From contig NZ_JABUFE010000003.1 in the NCBI RefSeq assembly GCF_013315265.1, positions 310,001 through 374,000 of the forward strand: DNA of 64,000 bases, read 5' to 3'. Source of the DNA: Parasulfitobacter algicola. GTDB lineage: Bacteria > Pseudomonadota > Alphaproteobacteria > Rhodobacterales > Rhodobacteraceae. The position numbers were made by a program, and so were the translations under genes. Shown here in pieces: positions 43,433 through 53,705 of the stretch (position 1 is the first letter of the stretch; every line of letters begins with the position of its first letter). A model generated the notes under the pieces. That model was not told the DNA's origin, did no database searches, and worked only from the letters and a program-made list of their open reading frames with translations.

Positions 43433-45772
43433 TCAGCTGGCGATTGATACGATTTCAGCCGAATTTGATAATTCAATATTCTGTTCAGAGTATTTAAAAT
43501 GAGCAATTAAATCCTGCATGCGTATAGACTGATCTCTTAGCATAGTTGAATTTGCCTGAGTTTCTTCAGCGACTGCAGCATTTTCTTGTGTAATTGATTC
43601 TAGCTGTGTCAATGCAAGTGTAATTTCATTCACGGCGCGCGCCTGTTCGTTACTGGAACACTCAATTTCCTGAAGGTTATTTGTAACGTCTTTGATACGT
43701 TCCAGCATCATGTTCAATGTTTCGCCGGTTTCATGAACCGCTGCCGCACCTTTGGCAACTGATGCAGAACTTTGCTGAATTTTAGATTGCACTTTGCCAG
43801 AGGCATCTGCCGACCGTTGGGCCAAAGCACGCACTTCATTTGCAACAACAGCAAAACCTTTACCTGCTTCCCCGGCACGTGCCGCTTCGACGGATGCGTT
43901 AAGCGACAGCAGATTTGTTTGAAAGGCGATATCGTTGATAACATCGACAATATCTTCGATTTCCTTTGCGGCTTTCTCAATATCGTTCATGGCATCAATG
44001 GTTGAATTGACAATACCAGCGGCGTGGTCTGCTTCGCTTGACATCGTATTTGCAACTTCGGTCGTCCGGCTTGCAGATTTGGCATTCGTATCAACGGAAG
44101 CTGTGAATTCCGTCATGGCAGCAGATGTTTGTTCAAGTGATGCAGCTGCTCTTTCTGCACGCCCTGCCAGATCTTCTGCTCCTTGATTCAATTCGGCCGA
44201 ACGCCAGCTGACCCCTTCGGATTCGGTCATGACCTGACTGATCATCCGTGTCAGCGATACAATCATTTCATCTATGTTTAACTGAAGGTCTGCAAAAGTA
44301 CCCGAGAATTGACCAACCATACCAGTCTGCAAATCACCATCTGCCAGACGTTTTGTAACATCGCCAATTGCTTCAAGACCGTTATCAACGTTGTCCATAA
44401 GACGGTTAATTTTTTCGACCAACGCGCCTAGCTCAGTGTCAATCGCATCTGGATCAACACGTTTGGTAAAGTCGCCATCTGCAGCTGCACTGACAACATC
44501 GCTGACGGCTGCTTCAAGCTCCTGAAAAATCGCTTTCTTGCGTTCTTCATCAGCAATTCGTGCAGCAACTGCCTGAGCCTGTTCTCGTTTAAACTCTTCT
44601 TCTTTACGTGTTTCTTCTTCGATGCGGCGCTGCTCTTCCATTTTTTTCTGCTGAGCTGCCAGTTCACGAGATTCGATCGCATTCGTCCTGAAAACTTCAA
44701 GCGCGCGGGCGATCCGTCCCAATTCGTGGTCTTTATCTGCACCTGTGATATTTATCTCTAAGTTGCCATCTGCAAGCTGATCAATATCGGCCACTGTATT
44801 ATTCAGACTTGATGAAACCTGACGAATAATTTGCCAAGTCAAAAGACTTGCCACGACCAATGAAAAGACGGACAAAGCAATGATAATCAGCTTTGTATCT
44901 GTCATGATGGTGCTTACGCGTGGACCAATGATATTTTGTTCGGCAACGACGGCTTCGACAACCAAATCGACCTGATCCAGTGCACTGGCACCCATCGCAT
45001 TCATTTCAGAATACTGTGCATTTCGCGCAAGAATTTTGGTTTTAACCTGTTCAGAAAGGGCAATGTAGCCGTCAATAAGCTCAAGTGCATTGGTTGTTAG
45101 CATCTGCCTGGACGGATCCTGCAGTTCGGCCATCAAGGCACTAGTTTCTTGACTGGCTTTTGCGAGATGAGATTGCGCGACTTCAAATTCATCAAGTTGA
45201 TTTGTCAGCAAAAAACGTTCGACATAAAAACGACCCAGCAAAAGATGTTGTTGTACGACACCACCATAGTAAGCTGCGACCGGATCGCCGTCAGTATAAG
45301 CAGATTCCATAACTTGAGTTAGATTTTGACGCGCTTCAACGCCTTTCGTTGTCATGTTTTCAACGAGTACATCACGGTCAGATTGCGCAGCACGTGCAGC
45401 GTCGAATGCTAATTGAAATTCATCAAGACCGGATTTGACGTCTGTTAGAATTTTCAAAGCCTCTGGCCGTTTGGCGAACAACTCCCTAGCGCGTTCTTCT
45501 GTTTCAAGAACTTCCTGCAAATTAGAAGCAAGTACTTCAGCAACAGAATCTGATGGCGTTTTCTGATATGTGATCGCAGCGATTTGAGCTTCAAACAAAT
45601 CTTCTGCAATTCCATTAGCCATAAGGCTTTGTCTTGCGGTTTCCCTGTATTGGGTAAAATTTGAACCGAACATGATCGCCGAAATGATGGCTATAGTTGC
45701 GACAATTGCCAGTAGAAAGGCCAAGCCGCCCATGCCAATAGATATCTTGCGGGAAATTGACCAATTACTCAT
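43433..45772 (-). CDS. Methyl-accepting chemotaxis protein
   Basis: 779 residues. Membrane helix 1 (about 12-35), a long helical periplasmic sensor (about 36-285), membrane helix 2 near 290-315, a first HAMP ([17 protein letters not shown]), a Gln/Glu/Arg-rich coiled coil, a second HAMP-like stretch ([18 protein letters not shown]), then the MCP signalling domain with the hairpin tip motif [21 protein letters not shown]. The ligand is unknown. It does not end in the CheR-tethering pentapeptide; the end is SIAS. AT-richer than average for the window. The partner che genes are not here, but the flagellar cluster lies 37 kb away. Confidence 0.94.
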   Translation of the reverse strand: MSNWSISRKISIGMGGLAFLLAIVATIAIISAIMFGSNFTQYRETARQSLMANGIAEDLFEAQIAAITYQKTPSDSVAEVLASNLQEVLETEERARELFAKRPEALKILTDVKSGLDEFQLAFDAARAAQSDRDVLVENMTTKGVEARQNLTQVMESAYTDGDPVAAYYGGVVQQHLLLGRFYVERFLLTNQLDEFEVAQSHLAKASQETSALMAELQDPSRQMLTTNALELIDGYIALSEQVKTKILARNAQYSEMNAMGASALDQVDLVVEAVVAEQNIIGPRVSTIMTDTKLIIIALSVFSLVVASLLTWQIIRQVSSSLNNTVADIDQLADGNLEINITGADKDHELGRIARALEVFRTNAIESRELAAQQKKMEEQRRIEEETRKEEEFKREQAQAVAARIADEERKKAIFQELEAAVSDVVSAAADGDFTKRVDPDAIDTELGALVEKINRLMDNVDNGLEAIGDVTKRLADGDLQTGMVGQFSGTFADLQLNIDEMIVSLTRMISQVMTESEGVSWRSAELNQGAEDLAGRAERAAASLEQTSAAMTEFTASVDTNAKSASRTTEVANTMSSEADHAAGIVNSTIDAMNDIEKAAKEIEDIVDVINDIAFQTNLLSLNASVEAARAGEAGKGFAVVANEVRALAQRSADASGKVQSKIQQSSASVAKGAAAVHETGETLNMMLERIKDVTNNLQEIECSSNEQARAVNEITLALTQLESITQENAAVAEETQANSTMLRDQSIRMQDLIAHFKYSEQNIELSNSAEIVSIAS

Positions 45773-45879
45773 TACTGACTCCGTGTGCTATGATCTGATT
45801 AGATTCGTTAGCCCACGAACATTGAAAAAGAATAAATTATTATAGCCTGATTTTAATCAAAACCATCCGTTTGCCTTGA

Positions 45880-48123
45880 TCAATTCTGTCCTTTTAACCA
45901 TTCCATAATGGCGGGGCGTACAGATTGATCACCTCTGTTTCGGGCGTCTTCAATAACTGATCGTGCCTCATCCAGGTTTGAACGCCGCAACAAATGTTTG
46001 ACCGGGCCAATAGACGCAGGGCGCATCGATAGGGTGCGTAAACCCATGGCAGCAAGGCATAATGCCTCAACAGGGCGACCCGCATCTTCACCACAAAATG
46101 AAACTGGTGTATCGGTTTCGCGGCACCGATTAACGATGTCTTCGATGAAGGTCAGAAAACTGACATTCAATGTATCATATCTTCGGCGGACCCGTTCATT
46201 TTCCCGATCAGCGGCAAAGAAAAACTGTTTCAGATCGTTGCCACCAATTGAAATAAATTCCACCTCTTCGAAAAATTTCCGCGGCGCAAAGGCCAGGCTG
46301 GGTGTTTCCAGCATGGCACCGATTTCAAGCGTTTCGGGCAGGACATGGCCAAGTTTTTCTTCACCCGCCACGGCTTTATCGACCTGTTCACGTGCGGCGC
46401 GGTATTCTTCAAACTGGGCAACGAACGGAAACATGACTGTTAAAGGACGCCCGTTTGCGGCCCGTAACAAGGCCTGTAATTGCATCCGCAATACGCCAGG
46501 TTTGTCCAGCCCCACACGAATTGCGCGCCATCCCAATGCAGGATTAGGCTCATCCTGGGGTTTCATGTAAGGCAGCACTTTATCAGATCCGATGTCCAGC
46601 GTGCGAAATACGACGCGACGTCCGTCAGCTGCATCCAAAACGCGCGCATAAAGCGCGGCTAGTTCTGATCTGCGGGGTACCTTATTGCGAATTAAAAACT
46701 GAAGTTCGGTCCGAAACAGTCCCACACCTTCGGCGCCAGACCCAACAAGCGACGGCAGATCAGCCATAAGGCCAGCATTCATCTGAAGGCAAACGGTCGA
46801 TCCACATCGTGCTGTGGCGGGCAGATCACGAATGGACGCATAACGGCTTTGCGCTTCGGCTAGCATGGCAATCTTGTCGCGAAAGGCCGTTACGATATTT
46901 TCATCAGGACGCAGGTGTACCTGACCTTCATCGCCGTCAATCATGACATGATCGCCGTTCAGTGCTTCTGCGACAATGCCAGTTGCATTGATCACCAATG
47001 GAATGGCCAAAGCTCTTGCGACAATGGCCGCATGGGACCCAACCGATCCTTCCTCAAGTATAATGCCTTTTAGTTTTGAACCGTATTCCAGCAATTCACC
47101 AGGGCCAATGTTGCGTGCCACTAACACAGGGTCATCGGGCATTTCAGCGCCGGTATTCGCACCCTGGCCGGTCAGAATGCGCAAAAGTTTATTGGACAGA
47201 TCATCCAGATCGTTCAACCGTTCGCGCATATAGGCATCAGGCACCTGCGCAAAACGCGCACGTGCTGCGGATTGTTCTTTTTCGACTGCGGCAGCGGCTG
47301 AAAGACCATTGTTGATGTCGGCCTCCATCCGGCGCAACCAGCCACGCGAATTGGCAAACATCCGGTACGCTTCCAGCACTTGAAGCTGATCTTTGTCGCC
47401 ACTTTTAGCACTGCTAAGAAGATCATCAACAGACACGCGCAACGTATCGACAGCCTCGCGCAGATTAATCAGTTCAACTTCCGTATCGTCAGCAATCGGA
47501 TTGGTGATCACAACGCGTGGTTCATGCAGAAAGATATGACCTTCGGCGGCGCCTTCTTGACCTTGAATACCACGGAACAAGGCAGGTTGCTGGTGGCGGG
47601 CCGACAGCGCGTCGCCTTCGCCGATAAAAGCACCAAGTTCGGTCATTTCGGCCAAAACCATGGCAACAACTTCCAGCGCATATAATTCATCGCTGGAATA
47701 TTCGCGGGCATCTTTGGATTGCACGACAAGCACTCCAAGCGATTGCCCCAGTCGTTGAATCGGCACCCCAAGGAATGATGTATAAATCTCTTCCCCTGTT
47801 TCAGGCATATACCGAAAGCCGGGTTCTTGCGGAGCATTTGCGGTGTTTATCACACCCGAGGTCTTGGCCACACGCCCGACAAGCCCTTCGCCCAGACGCA
47901 TCCGGGTCTGGTGAACGGCTTCGGGTTTCAATCCTTCACTTGCGCATAGCTCAAGCGTTTCGTCATCCCGAAACAGATAGATCGAACACACCTCTGTCTG
48001 CATTGAATGCGCTATCAGATGTGTAATCTTGTCCAGGCGCTCCTGTCCGGCACTGTCTTCGGCCATGGCGTCGCGTAGGCGCCCAAGCAGCTTCCGGCTT
48101 TCTGTTTCGGTTCTCTCAGGCAA
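45880..48123 (-). CDS. ptsP: PTS enzyme I paralogue of the nitrogen branch, PtsP
   Basis: 747 residues from a TTG with GGAG upstream. An N-terminal GAF domain (about 1-170: EVCSIYLFRDDETLELCASEGL) precedes the enzyme I parts: the HPr-docking helices, the phosphohistidine in GSVGSHAAIVARALAIP, and the PEP-binding barrel with GVGLFRTELQFL, SIGGNDLKQFFFAADREN and PVSFCGEDAGRP. PtsP passes phosphate from PEP to NPr and PtsN, a regulatory chain in alphaproteobacteria. No ptsO or ptsN is in the window. It follows the metallopeptidase and lysC on the same strand. Confidence 0.94.
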   Translation of the reverse strand: MPERTETESRKLLGRLRDAMAEDSAGQERLDKITHLIAHSMQTEVCSIYLFRDDETLELCASEGLKPEAVHQTRMRLGEGLVGRVAKTSGVINTANAPQEPGFRYMPETGEEIYTSFLGVPIQRLGQSLGVLVVQSKDAREYSSDELYALEVVAMVLAEMTELGAFIGEGDALSARHQQPALFRGIQGQEGAAEGHIFLHEPRVVITNPIADDTEVELINLREAVDTLRVSVDDLLSSAKSGDKDQLQVLEAYRMFANSRGWLRRMEADINNGLSAAAAVEKEQSAARARFAQVPDAYMRERLNDLDDLSNKLLRILTGQGANTGAEMPDDPVLVARNIGPGELLEYGSKLKGIILEEGSVGSHAAIVARALAIPLVINATGIVAEALNGDHVMIDGDEGQVHLRPDENIVTAFRDKIAMLAEAQSRYASIRDLPATARCGSTVCLQMNAGLMADLPSLVGSGAEGVGLFRTELQFLIRNKVPRRSELAALYARVLDAADGRRVVFRTLDIGSDKVLPYMKPQDEPNPALGWRAIRVGLDKPGVLRMQLQALLRAANGRPLTVMFPFVAQFEEYRAAREQVDKAVAGEEKLGHVLPETLEIGAMLETPSLAFAPRKFFEEVEFISIGGNDLKQFFFAADRENERVRRRYDTLNVSFLTFIEDIVNRCRETDTPVSFCGEDAGRPVEALCLAAMGLRTLSMRPASIGPVKHLLRRSNLDEARSVIEDARNRGDQSVRPAIMEWLKGQN

Positions 48124-48141
48124 TGGACGGGCTCCGCAGGA

Positions 48142-48882
48142 TCATGGCGTTATCTGCCCCGCTTGTTCGTTGAAGCGTTCGATATAGCTATCGCATACCA
48201 TCAGAACCCGACCGTTGCGCTGCCAATACGCCGTGTCTTCGCAGCTTTCGATACGCAGCGTGATCATCGAATGCCAATCAAAAGTCGCCAAAAGGGTATA
48301 GGCCTGCTGCATCGTTTCACTGTCTGACAGGGCCTGTGGTATATCTGTTTCGGCATATCGGATTGCGACTTCGGTCACAGGCGCATAGTCTGGACGTAGC
48401 AGTGGGGCCGTCAGCCGACGCCAACTGCGGGCTATCTCAGGGGCCGTGCCCCGGCAATTTGTTGCGTCATCGCCTGTAAGCCCGAATTCCTGGGCAAACT
48501 CTGTGCGATCTTGTGATGCAAGACCATAATACAGGCAGAGGATCTGGCCCGCGCGGTCATAATCGTCAGGGTATTCAGAAAACACACTTTCATCATCGCC
48601 CTCAAGCAGTAGCGATTGCACCCGTGCGCGGATCACAGCATCAGATCTTTCCGGGAAAAGCAATGAAATTGCCAGCGTCGCGAACATATCGGCCTGCATT
48701 TCCTCGCGCGCCAGAATGGGCAGATCGAATTCGCGGATAACCGCGTGGCCGATTTCATGGGCAATCACATGCAAAAGCACATCTTCGGCAAAGGGTGTCA
48801 CCGGGTCCTGAGCCTGCACAGGCCACGCCACAAGGGCAGGCAAAGCCAGCGCACAGCTTAGAACCTTCAGACAATGTGCCAT
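48142..48882 (-). CDS. Secreted DUF4344-type zinc metallopeptidase
   Basis: 246 residues from the ATG at 48882, preceded by GGAG; the longer open frame to 48993 overlaps lysC and has no signal character. A Sec signal peptide ends at AWPVQAQ. The zinc motif HEIGH is in LLHVIAHEIGHAVIREFDLP, followed by a downstream Glu/Asp ligand region REEMQADMFAT, as in the DUF4344 group. It may act on periplasmic proteins; the target is unknown. Located between lysC and ptsP, 18 bases from the ptsP start. Confidence 0.85.
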   Translation of the reverse strand: MAHCLKVLSCALALPALVAWPVQAQDPVTPFAEDVLLHVIAHEIGHAVIREFDLPILAREEMQADMFATLAISLLFPERSDAVIRARVQSLLLEGDDESVFSEYPDDYDRAGQILCLYYGLASQDRTEFAQEFGLTGDDATNCRGTAPEIARSWRRLTAPLLRPDYAPVTEVAIRYAETDIPQALSDSETMQQAYTLLATFDWHSMITLRIESCEDTAYWQRNGRVLMVCDSYIERFNEQAGQITP

Positions 48883-48922
48883 TATATGTCTCCGATGCCC
48901 TTGCCGGCCATCTGCCGGTTCT

Positions 48923-50161
48923 TCAGGATGCTTTTTCCAGCTCAAATGCATCATGCAGGGCTTGAACGGCAAGTTCCATGTATTTCCGATCAATCAGAAC
49001 AGAAATCTTGATTTCGGACGTGGTGATCACCTTGATGTTGATTCCTTCTGAATGCAAGGCATTGAACATTTTGGCGGCAACACCCGCGTGTGATCGCATT
49101 CCGATGCCCACGACAGACACCTTGGCCACACCTTCATCTGCAACCAGGTCGTGGAAATTGATTTCCCCCCGATCTTTGGCGTCGTTCATGGCCTTTTCGG
49201 CGCGCATCACTTCGTTCGTGGGGCAGGAAAATGTCATATCGGTCCGCCCCTCTTCGCTGATGTTCTGTACGATCATATCCACGTTCACACCCGCTTCGCT
49301 AAGGGGGCCAAAGATCGCGGCTGCAATGCCCGGGCGGTCAGCAACACTGATCAGGGTCATTTTGGCTTCGTCGCGGCTGAAGGCCACGCCCGATACAACA
49401 TTGGATTCCATGATATCCTCCTCGGCACAAACCAGTGTACCGGCATGATCAGATTGTTCTTCAAAACTGGATAAAACACGCAGGCGCACACCATAACGCA
49501 TCGCGAGTTCAACAGATCGCGTTTGCAAAACCTTCGCGCCAAGCGACGCAAGTTCTAGCATTTCCTCAAACGCAATTTTATCCATCTTGCGGGCTTTTTC
49601 GCAGATGCGCGGGTCGGTCGTGTAAACGCCATCCACATCGGTATATATATCGCACCGTTCAGCCCCAAAAGCTGCAGCAAAGGCCACAGCTGTCGTGTCA
49701 GACCCACCGCGCCCCAGCGTTGTGATACGACCTTCGGGGCTGATCCCCTGAAAACCTGCGACTACAGCAACACGCATGCCTTCGGCGAATTTCGCATTCA
49801 GGTTATCTGGCGGAATATCTTCAATCCGTGCTGCCGAATGGGCCGAGGTCGTCTTGAGCGGCACTTGCCAACCTTGCCAACTGCGTGCAGGTACATCCAT
49901 TTCCTGCAAGGTCAGCGCCATCAGACCCGCCGTGATATTTTCCCCCGAAGACACAACGGCATCATATTCGCGTGCATCGAAAAGGGGCGACGTCTCATTG
50001 ACCCAACCCACCAATTCGTTCGTTTTTCCGGACATGGCCGACACGATCACAATGACATCATAGCCCCTTGCAACCTCAACACCCACGCGTTTTGCTGCAC
50101 GTTTGATGCGATCAAGTGTGGCCACCGAAGTGCCACCGAATTTCATCACCAGAACCGGCAT
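48923..50161 (-). CDS. lysC: Aspartate kinase
   Basis: 412 residues. It phosphorylates aspartate at the head of lysine, threonine, methionine and diaminopimelate synthesis. The kinase domain has VMKFGGTSVA, VVSSGENITAGLMAL, TLGRGGSDTTAVA and DGVYTTDPR; two ACT domains follow (SDEAKMTLISVADRPGIAAAIF and VAKVSVVGIGMRSHAGVAAKMF), so feedback control by lysine and/or threonine is expected. Full length. Confidence 0.97.
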   Translation of the reverse strand: MPVLVMKFGGTSVATLDRIKRAAKRVGVEVARGYDVIVIVSAMSGKTNELVGWVNETSPLFDAREYDAVVSSGENITAGLMALTLQEMDVPARSWQGWQVPLKTTSAHSAARIEDIPPDNLNAKFAEGMRVAVVAGFQGISPEGRITTLGRGGSDTTAVAFAAAFGAERCDIYTDVDGVYTTDPRICEKARKMDKIAFEEMLELASLGAKVLQTRSVELAMRYGVRLRVLSSFEEQSDHAGTLVCAEEDIMESNVVSGVAFSRDEAKMTLISVADRPGIAAAIFGPLSEAGVNVDMIVQNISEEGRTDMTFSCPTNEVMRAEKAMNDAKDRGEINFHDLVADEGVAKVSVVGIGMRSHAGVAAKMFNALHSEGINIKVITTSEIKISVLIDRKYMELAVQALHDAFELEKAS

Positions 50162-50267
50162 GGTCCGTCCCTTTTATCCGTCTGGCGCTTCCTAGGGGAT
50201 GGGCGTGGCAAGGGCAAGTATTGCATTGCGCAATCCGGCTTAGTCGAAAATTTGCGAAAGACTTATC

Positions 50268-50300
50268 AGCGAAGAAAGCCCGCACAGGGCCTGATAAGCG
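50268..50300 (-). terminator. Terminator-like repeat after the SDR gene, second copy of the 32-base unit
   Basis: On the minus strand, GCCC-TGTGC-GGGC followed by TTTCTTC is a short terminator-like hairpin, enclosed by the outer inverted repeat CTTATCAG / CTGATAAG (50262-50298). The unit matches 32558-32589 at 30 of 32 bases. It starts 4 bases after the SDR stop. Confidence 0.6.
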
Positions 50301-50304
50301 GTTC

Positions 50305-50958
50305 TTAAAAGTCGTGTGGATGCCCGTCCCAGGTTTCAAAAACACCTGTAGTATCAAGATCAAGCGCATCAAAACGTGTAATCAGACCTTTTGCAGCCTG
50401 ATCCACCGTAATTTCAGCAGATGAACCACCCATATCTGTTTGGACCCAACCGGGATGATAAATCCCGACGGCAACACCGATATCTTTTAAATCTGCCGCC
50501 AGATTGCGTCCTAAATTCAAAGCCGCCGCCTTTGACGCGCGATAGATATAGCTGCCACCTGGTGCACGTGTGTCAGACGCCATCTGGCTGGAAATAATTG
50601 CAATCTTGCCTGCATCTGACATCTGCAGATTGGGCAAAAGGTTCTGAACAGTCAGAAAAACACCTGTGACATTGGTTGCAAACCCTTCAGCCCACATTTC
50701 AGGTGGATAGCCATCTGCCAAGCCTTGGCTTTTGTCCGGATAAATTCCGGCATTACACACCAGCAGATCAATTGTCTGACTGTCCAGCGCTTTGCACATC
50801 TTAAGATGTGAGGCAGGATCAGTCACATCAAGATAATGCCAGTTCGGGTCAGGCTGTTCTGATCTGGTTGTGCCATGAACATTTTCGCCACGTGCCTGAT
50901 ATCCATCAAACAAAGCGCGACCAATTCCACGGTTTGCGCCGGTAATAAGAACTGTCAT
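50305..50958 (-). CDS. Short-chain dehydrogenase/reductase (CsgA/sniffer-like)
   Basis: 217 residues from the ATG at 50958, which overlaps the stop of the DUF1178 gene as ATGA. NAD(P)-binding TGANRGIGRALF, then VCNAGIYP, the catalytic serine in IISSQMAS and Y-x3-K in YIYRASKAAAL. The protein is shorter than typical SDRs and resembles the CsgA/sniffer group of carbonyl reductases. The substrate is unknown. Confidence 0.88.
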   Translation of the reverse strand: MTVLITGANRGIGRALFDGYQARGENVHGTTRSEQPDPNWHYLDVTDPASHLKMCKALDSQTIDLLVCNAGIYPDKSQGLADGYPPEMWAEGFATNVTGVFLTVQNLLPNLQMSDAGKIAIISSQMASDTRAPGGSYIYRASKAAALNLGRNLAADLKDIGVAVGIYHPGWVQTDMGGSSAEITVDQAAKGLITRFDALDLDTTGVFETWDGHPHDF

Positions 50959-51398
50959 CAATTCGTCTTTCTGTTTGGGACAAAGGGCAGGGGTGCGACA
51001 GGCACACCGTCTTCGATCAGTTTCTTTGCCTCTTCCGGCTTGGCCTCGCCATAGATGGACCGCACTTCGGCGTCACCGTCATTCATTTTGCGCGCTTCAG
51101 CTGCAAAATTCATGCCAACATATTCTGAATTCTTTTCAATATGTTCACGCACTTTGGACAGGGCATTTTCTTCGGGGGACTGCGGCTTGGACAAAGGGGA
51201 ATCCATAGGCGCTCCCTCAGACGTCACTGCTTTTGACGATGTTACCCGCGGTGCCATCAAGGTTTTCTCAACATCACCCGTTCCGCAGATGACGCAATTC
51301 AGATGCCCTGTCTTTTTAAGTGTGTCAAAAGCTGCGGCCGATTGAAACCAGCTTTCAAAATTATGATCATTCGCGCATTTCAAGGCATAGCGGATCAT
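50958..51398 (-). CDS. DUF1178 protein
   Basis: 146 residues. The N-terminus MIRYALKCANDHNFESWFQSAAAFDTL with the cysteine pair of C8 and CVIC (residues about 35-38) forms a zinc-ribbon-like knuckle typical of DUF1178; the C-terminal NAEARKMNDGDAEVRSIYGEA-type block (here FAAEARKMNDGDAEVRSIYGEA in two parts) and VPVAPLPF complete the family. The function is unknown. Translationally coupled to the downstream SDR. Confidence 0.9.
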   Translation of the reverse strand: MIRYALKCANDHNFESWFQSAAAFDTLKKTGHLNCVICGTGDVEKTLMAPRVTSSKAVTSEGAPMDSPLSKPQSPEENALSKVREHIEKNSEYVGMNFAAEARKMNDGDAEVRSIYGEAKPEEAKKLIEDGVPVAPLPFVPNRKTN

Positions 51399-51445
51399 CG
51401 GAACCTCAGTTCAAATATAAATCAGTTGCATGGCTTAAGCTAAAG

Positions 51446-51928
51446 TCAGGGCTTTAACCGGCGTGGATCGAAGTTAAGGATAATATGACGCAATTCCGGT
51501 TCATCAATGCGGGCAGCGGCCTTTTTAAGGGTAAACCATTTGCGGCGACGCTCTTGGGCTTCAGGATAATCATTGACCAGATGTTTAACTTTAATCGGAA
51601 AAACCATTGCCAAAATAGGCAGATTATCACCGCGTGGTATCGCTTTTATGTATGAAAACACACCAATACAGCTGTCATAGGTCTTGCCTTCAACACCGGC
51701 TTCTTCAAAGGCTTCGATCCCGGCACATACGGCGGGGGTTTTGCCATCCATCGGCCAGCCTTTGGGCAGGATCCAACGCCCGGTTCCACGGCTGGTGATT
51801 AGCAAAATCTGGGTTTTTCCGTTGACCACACGATAACACAACGCCGCAAATTGCGTACGCACATCTGTCTTTTGGGCGCCCGATAAATTGATCGGAGCAG
51901 GAGTGTATTTCAAAAACGGAATGGCCAT
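51446..51928 (-). CDS. Nudix hydrolase with a degenerate Nudix box
   Basis: 160 residues. The fold is clear: ILLITSRGTGRWILPKGWPMDG, then the box. Against Gx5Ex7REUxEExGU, the first Glu is Lys (GWPMDGK) and the Arg is Ile (GIEAFEEAGV), while the EExG core is kept. The family resembles diphosphoinositol-polyphosphate-like phosphohydrolases of alphaproteobacteria, where KGWPxDG is usual. Activity on a nucleoside or inositol diphosphate is possible but unproved. Divergent from the glutathione peroxidase gene. Confidence 0.88.
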   Translation of the reverse strand: MAIPFLKYTPAPINLSGAQKTDVRTQFAALCYRVVNGKTQILLITSRGTGRWILPKGWPMDGKTPAVCAGIEAFEEAGVEGKTYDSCIGVFSYIKAIPRGDNLPILAMVFPIKVKHLVNDYPEAQERRRKWFTLKKAAARIDEPELRHIILNFDPRRLKP

Positions 51929-52075
51929 CGCTCTTACTTGTACTATTTGCCTTTATACACAGTGTTGGACAGGTTTACGCTTAAATTACAGTGTTTTCCA
52001 GTCTTAGAGGATGGTTATGCCTTTTTTGTGGTGTTTGTGCGATACCAGCAAAAGTGAAAACAGAAAGGTGACGGG

Positions 52076-52603
52076 ATGCGATATTTGATCTTTTTGGTGA
52101 TATTTTTAATGGCAGCCCCTGTCGCATGGGCACAGTCAGAGTTTCGGTTTTCCTCTATCGATGGCGGCGATCTGGCTTTGTCCGATTGGCGCGGACAGCC
52201 AGTTTTGATCGTTAATACGGCGTCTTTGTGCGGATTTGTCGGACAATATGAGGGGCTACAAAACCTTTACGATCAGTACCGCGATCAGGGTCTTGTCGTG
52301 ATGGCGGTGCCATCCAATGATTTTCGCCAGGAATTGGGATCCGAAAGTGAAGTAAAGGATTTTTGCGAAAATACATTCGGCTTGGATTTGCCGATGACCG
52401 AAATCACATCTGTGACCGGACGCAACGCACATCCGTTTTATAGGTGGCTGCGTGCGGAACATGGTTTTGTACCCCAATGGAATTTCAATAAGGTTTTGAT
52501 TGGTCCCGATGGTGATCTAATTGAAACATGGGGCAGTCGAACACGCCCAGAAAGCCGCGCAATTACCGATAAAATAAAGGTACTGCTGCCCCGTGACAGC
52601 TAA
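52076..52603 (+). CDS. Exported glutathione peroxidase family protein
   Basis: 175 residues with a Sec signal peptide (about 1-20, ending APVAWAQ), so the enzyme is periplasmic, unlike most bacterial homologues. The peroxidatic cysteine is in NTASLCGFVGQYEGLQ; the conserved Trp and Asn are in WNFNKVLIGPDG. The usual Gln of FPCNQFG is replaced by Asp (VPSNDF). It probably reduces peroxides using a thioredoxin-like donor. The HDAC-like gene overlaps its end by 11 bases. Confidence 0.9.
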   Translation: MRYLIFLVIFLMAAPVAWAQSEFRFSSIDGGDLALSDWRGQPVLIVNTASLCGFVGQYEGLQNLYDQYRDQGLVVMAVPSNDFRQELGSESEVKDFCENTFGLDLPMTEITSVTGRNAHPFYRWLRAEHGFVPQWNFNKVLIGPDGDLIETWGSRTRPESRAITDKIKVLLPRDS

Positions 52604-53705
52604 ACCGCGACCGATTTTCATCGGATCTGAAATTTACCGCACTTCAAGTTATGGCGACTGGCATCCATTACGTGTGCCGCGCGTCTCAACCGTGATGGAT
52701 TTGACGCGGGCAATGGGTTGGCTGCCTGTGTCGCAGTACATCAACAGCCCGCGCGCGAAACCGGCGGCTTTGCATATCTGGCATACGTCGGACTACATCG
52801 CCGCTCTGCAAAATGCCGAAGCAAGCGGAAACGTCAGTGATGCGGTCAAACAGCGCCACAGCATCGGGACGCATTCCAATCCGGTTTTTCCCGAAATATT
52901 TCGCCGTCCGGCTACTGCGGCGGGCGCGTCCCTTTTGTCGGGCGAATTGTTGCGTGATGGTGGCGTTGTTTATTCGCCCGCTGGCGGCACACATCACGGT
53001 ATGCCGGATCGGGCCAACGGCTTTTGTTATCTGAACGATCCTGTTTTGGCGATTTTATCGCTGCGGCGACAGGGTGTGCATCGCATCGCCTATGTGGACA
53101 TTGATGCCCACCACCCCGACGGTGTTGAATTTGCCTTTGCAGATGACCCCGACGTGCTGATGCTGTCGGTGCATGAAGAAGGCCGTTGGCCCAGAACTGG
53201 TGCGCTTACAGATCGGGGGGTGGGTCAGGTGTTCAATCTGCCGGTTCCGCGACAATTCAATGACACTGAAATGCAGTATATTATGGATCAATTGATCTTG
53301 CCAAAGGTGATTGCCTTCAAGCCCGATGCGATTGTTTTGCAATGTGGCGCCGACATGGTGGAAGAGGATCCGTTGTCGCGGCTGTCCCTGTCAAACAACG
53401 CCCATTGGGCCGTTGTCGCAGCACTGCGCCCCTTATCTGATCGCTATCTGGTTTTGGGTGGCGGTGGATATAATCCATGGTCCGTCGGTCGATTATGGAC
53501 AGGGGTTTGGGCCATTTTGAATGGGAATGAGATACCTGAGCGGCTTTCGGCAGAGGCAGAGAACGTTTTGCGATCCTTGCGCTGGTATGGAAACCGCCGT
53601 GGCAAAAACCCACCAGATCACTGGTTCACAACGCTGCGTGATCCACGTAACCCTGGCCCCATCCGCGATGAAATACGGACCCGGGTGAACGCCCATCAAT
53701 CATGA
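52593..53705 (+). CDS. Histone deacetylase/AcuC-like amidohydrolase
   Basis: 370 residues from a GTG inside the end of the peroxidase gene. The zinc deacetylase site is complete: HH in AGGTHHGMPDRANGF, D-x-H in YVDIDAHHPDGVEFAF, Asp in LQCGADMVEEDPLSRLSL, and the catalytic tyrosine in LGGGGYNPWSVGRLW. The group includes AcuC and polyamine or lysine deacetylases; the substrate is unknown. Its 3' end overlaps the convergent kdtA by 10 bases. Confidence 0.92.
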   Translation: MTAKPRPIFIGSEIYRTSSYGDWHPLRVPRVSTVMDLTRAMGWLPVSQYINSPRAKPAALHIWHTSDYIAALQNAEASGNVSDAVKQRHSIGTHSNPVFPEIFRRPATAAGASLLSGELLRDGGVVYSPAGGTHHGMPDRANGFCYLNDPVLAILSLRRQGVHRIAYVDIDAHHPDGVEFAFADDPDVLMLSVHEEGRWPRTGALTDRGVGQVFNLPVPRQFNDTEMQYIMDQLILPKVIAFKPDAIVLQCGADMVEEDPLSRLSLSNNAHWAVVAALRPLSDRYLVLGGGGYNPWSVGRLWTGVWAILNGNEIPERLSAEAENVLRSLRWYGNRRGKNPPDHWFTTLRDPRNPGPIRDEIRTRVNAHQS

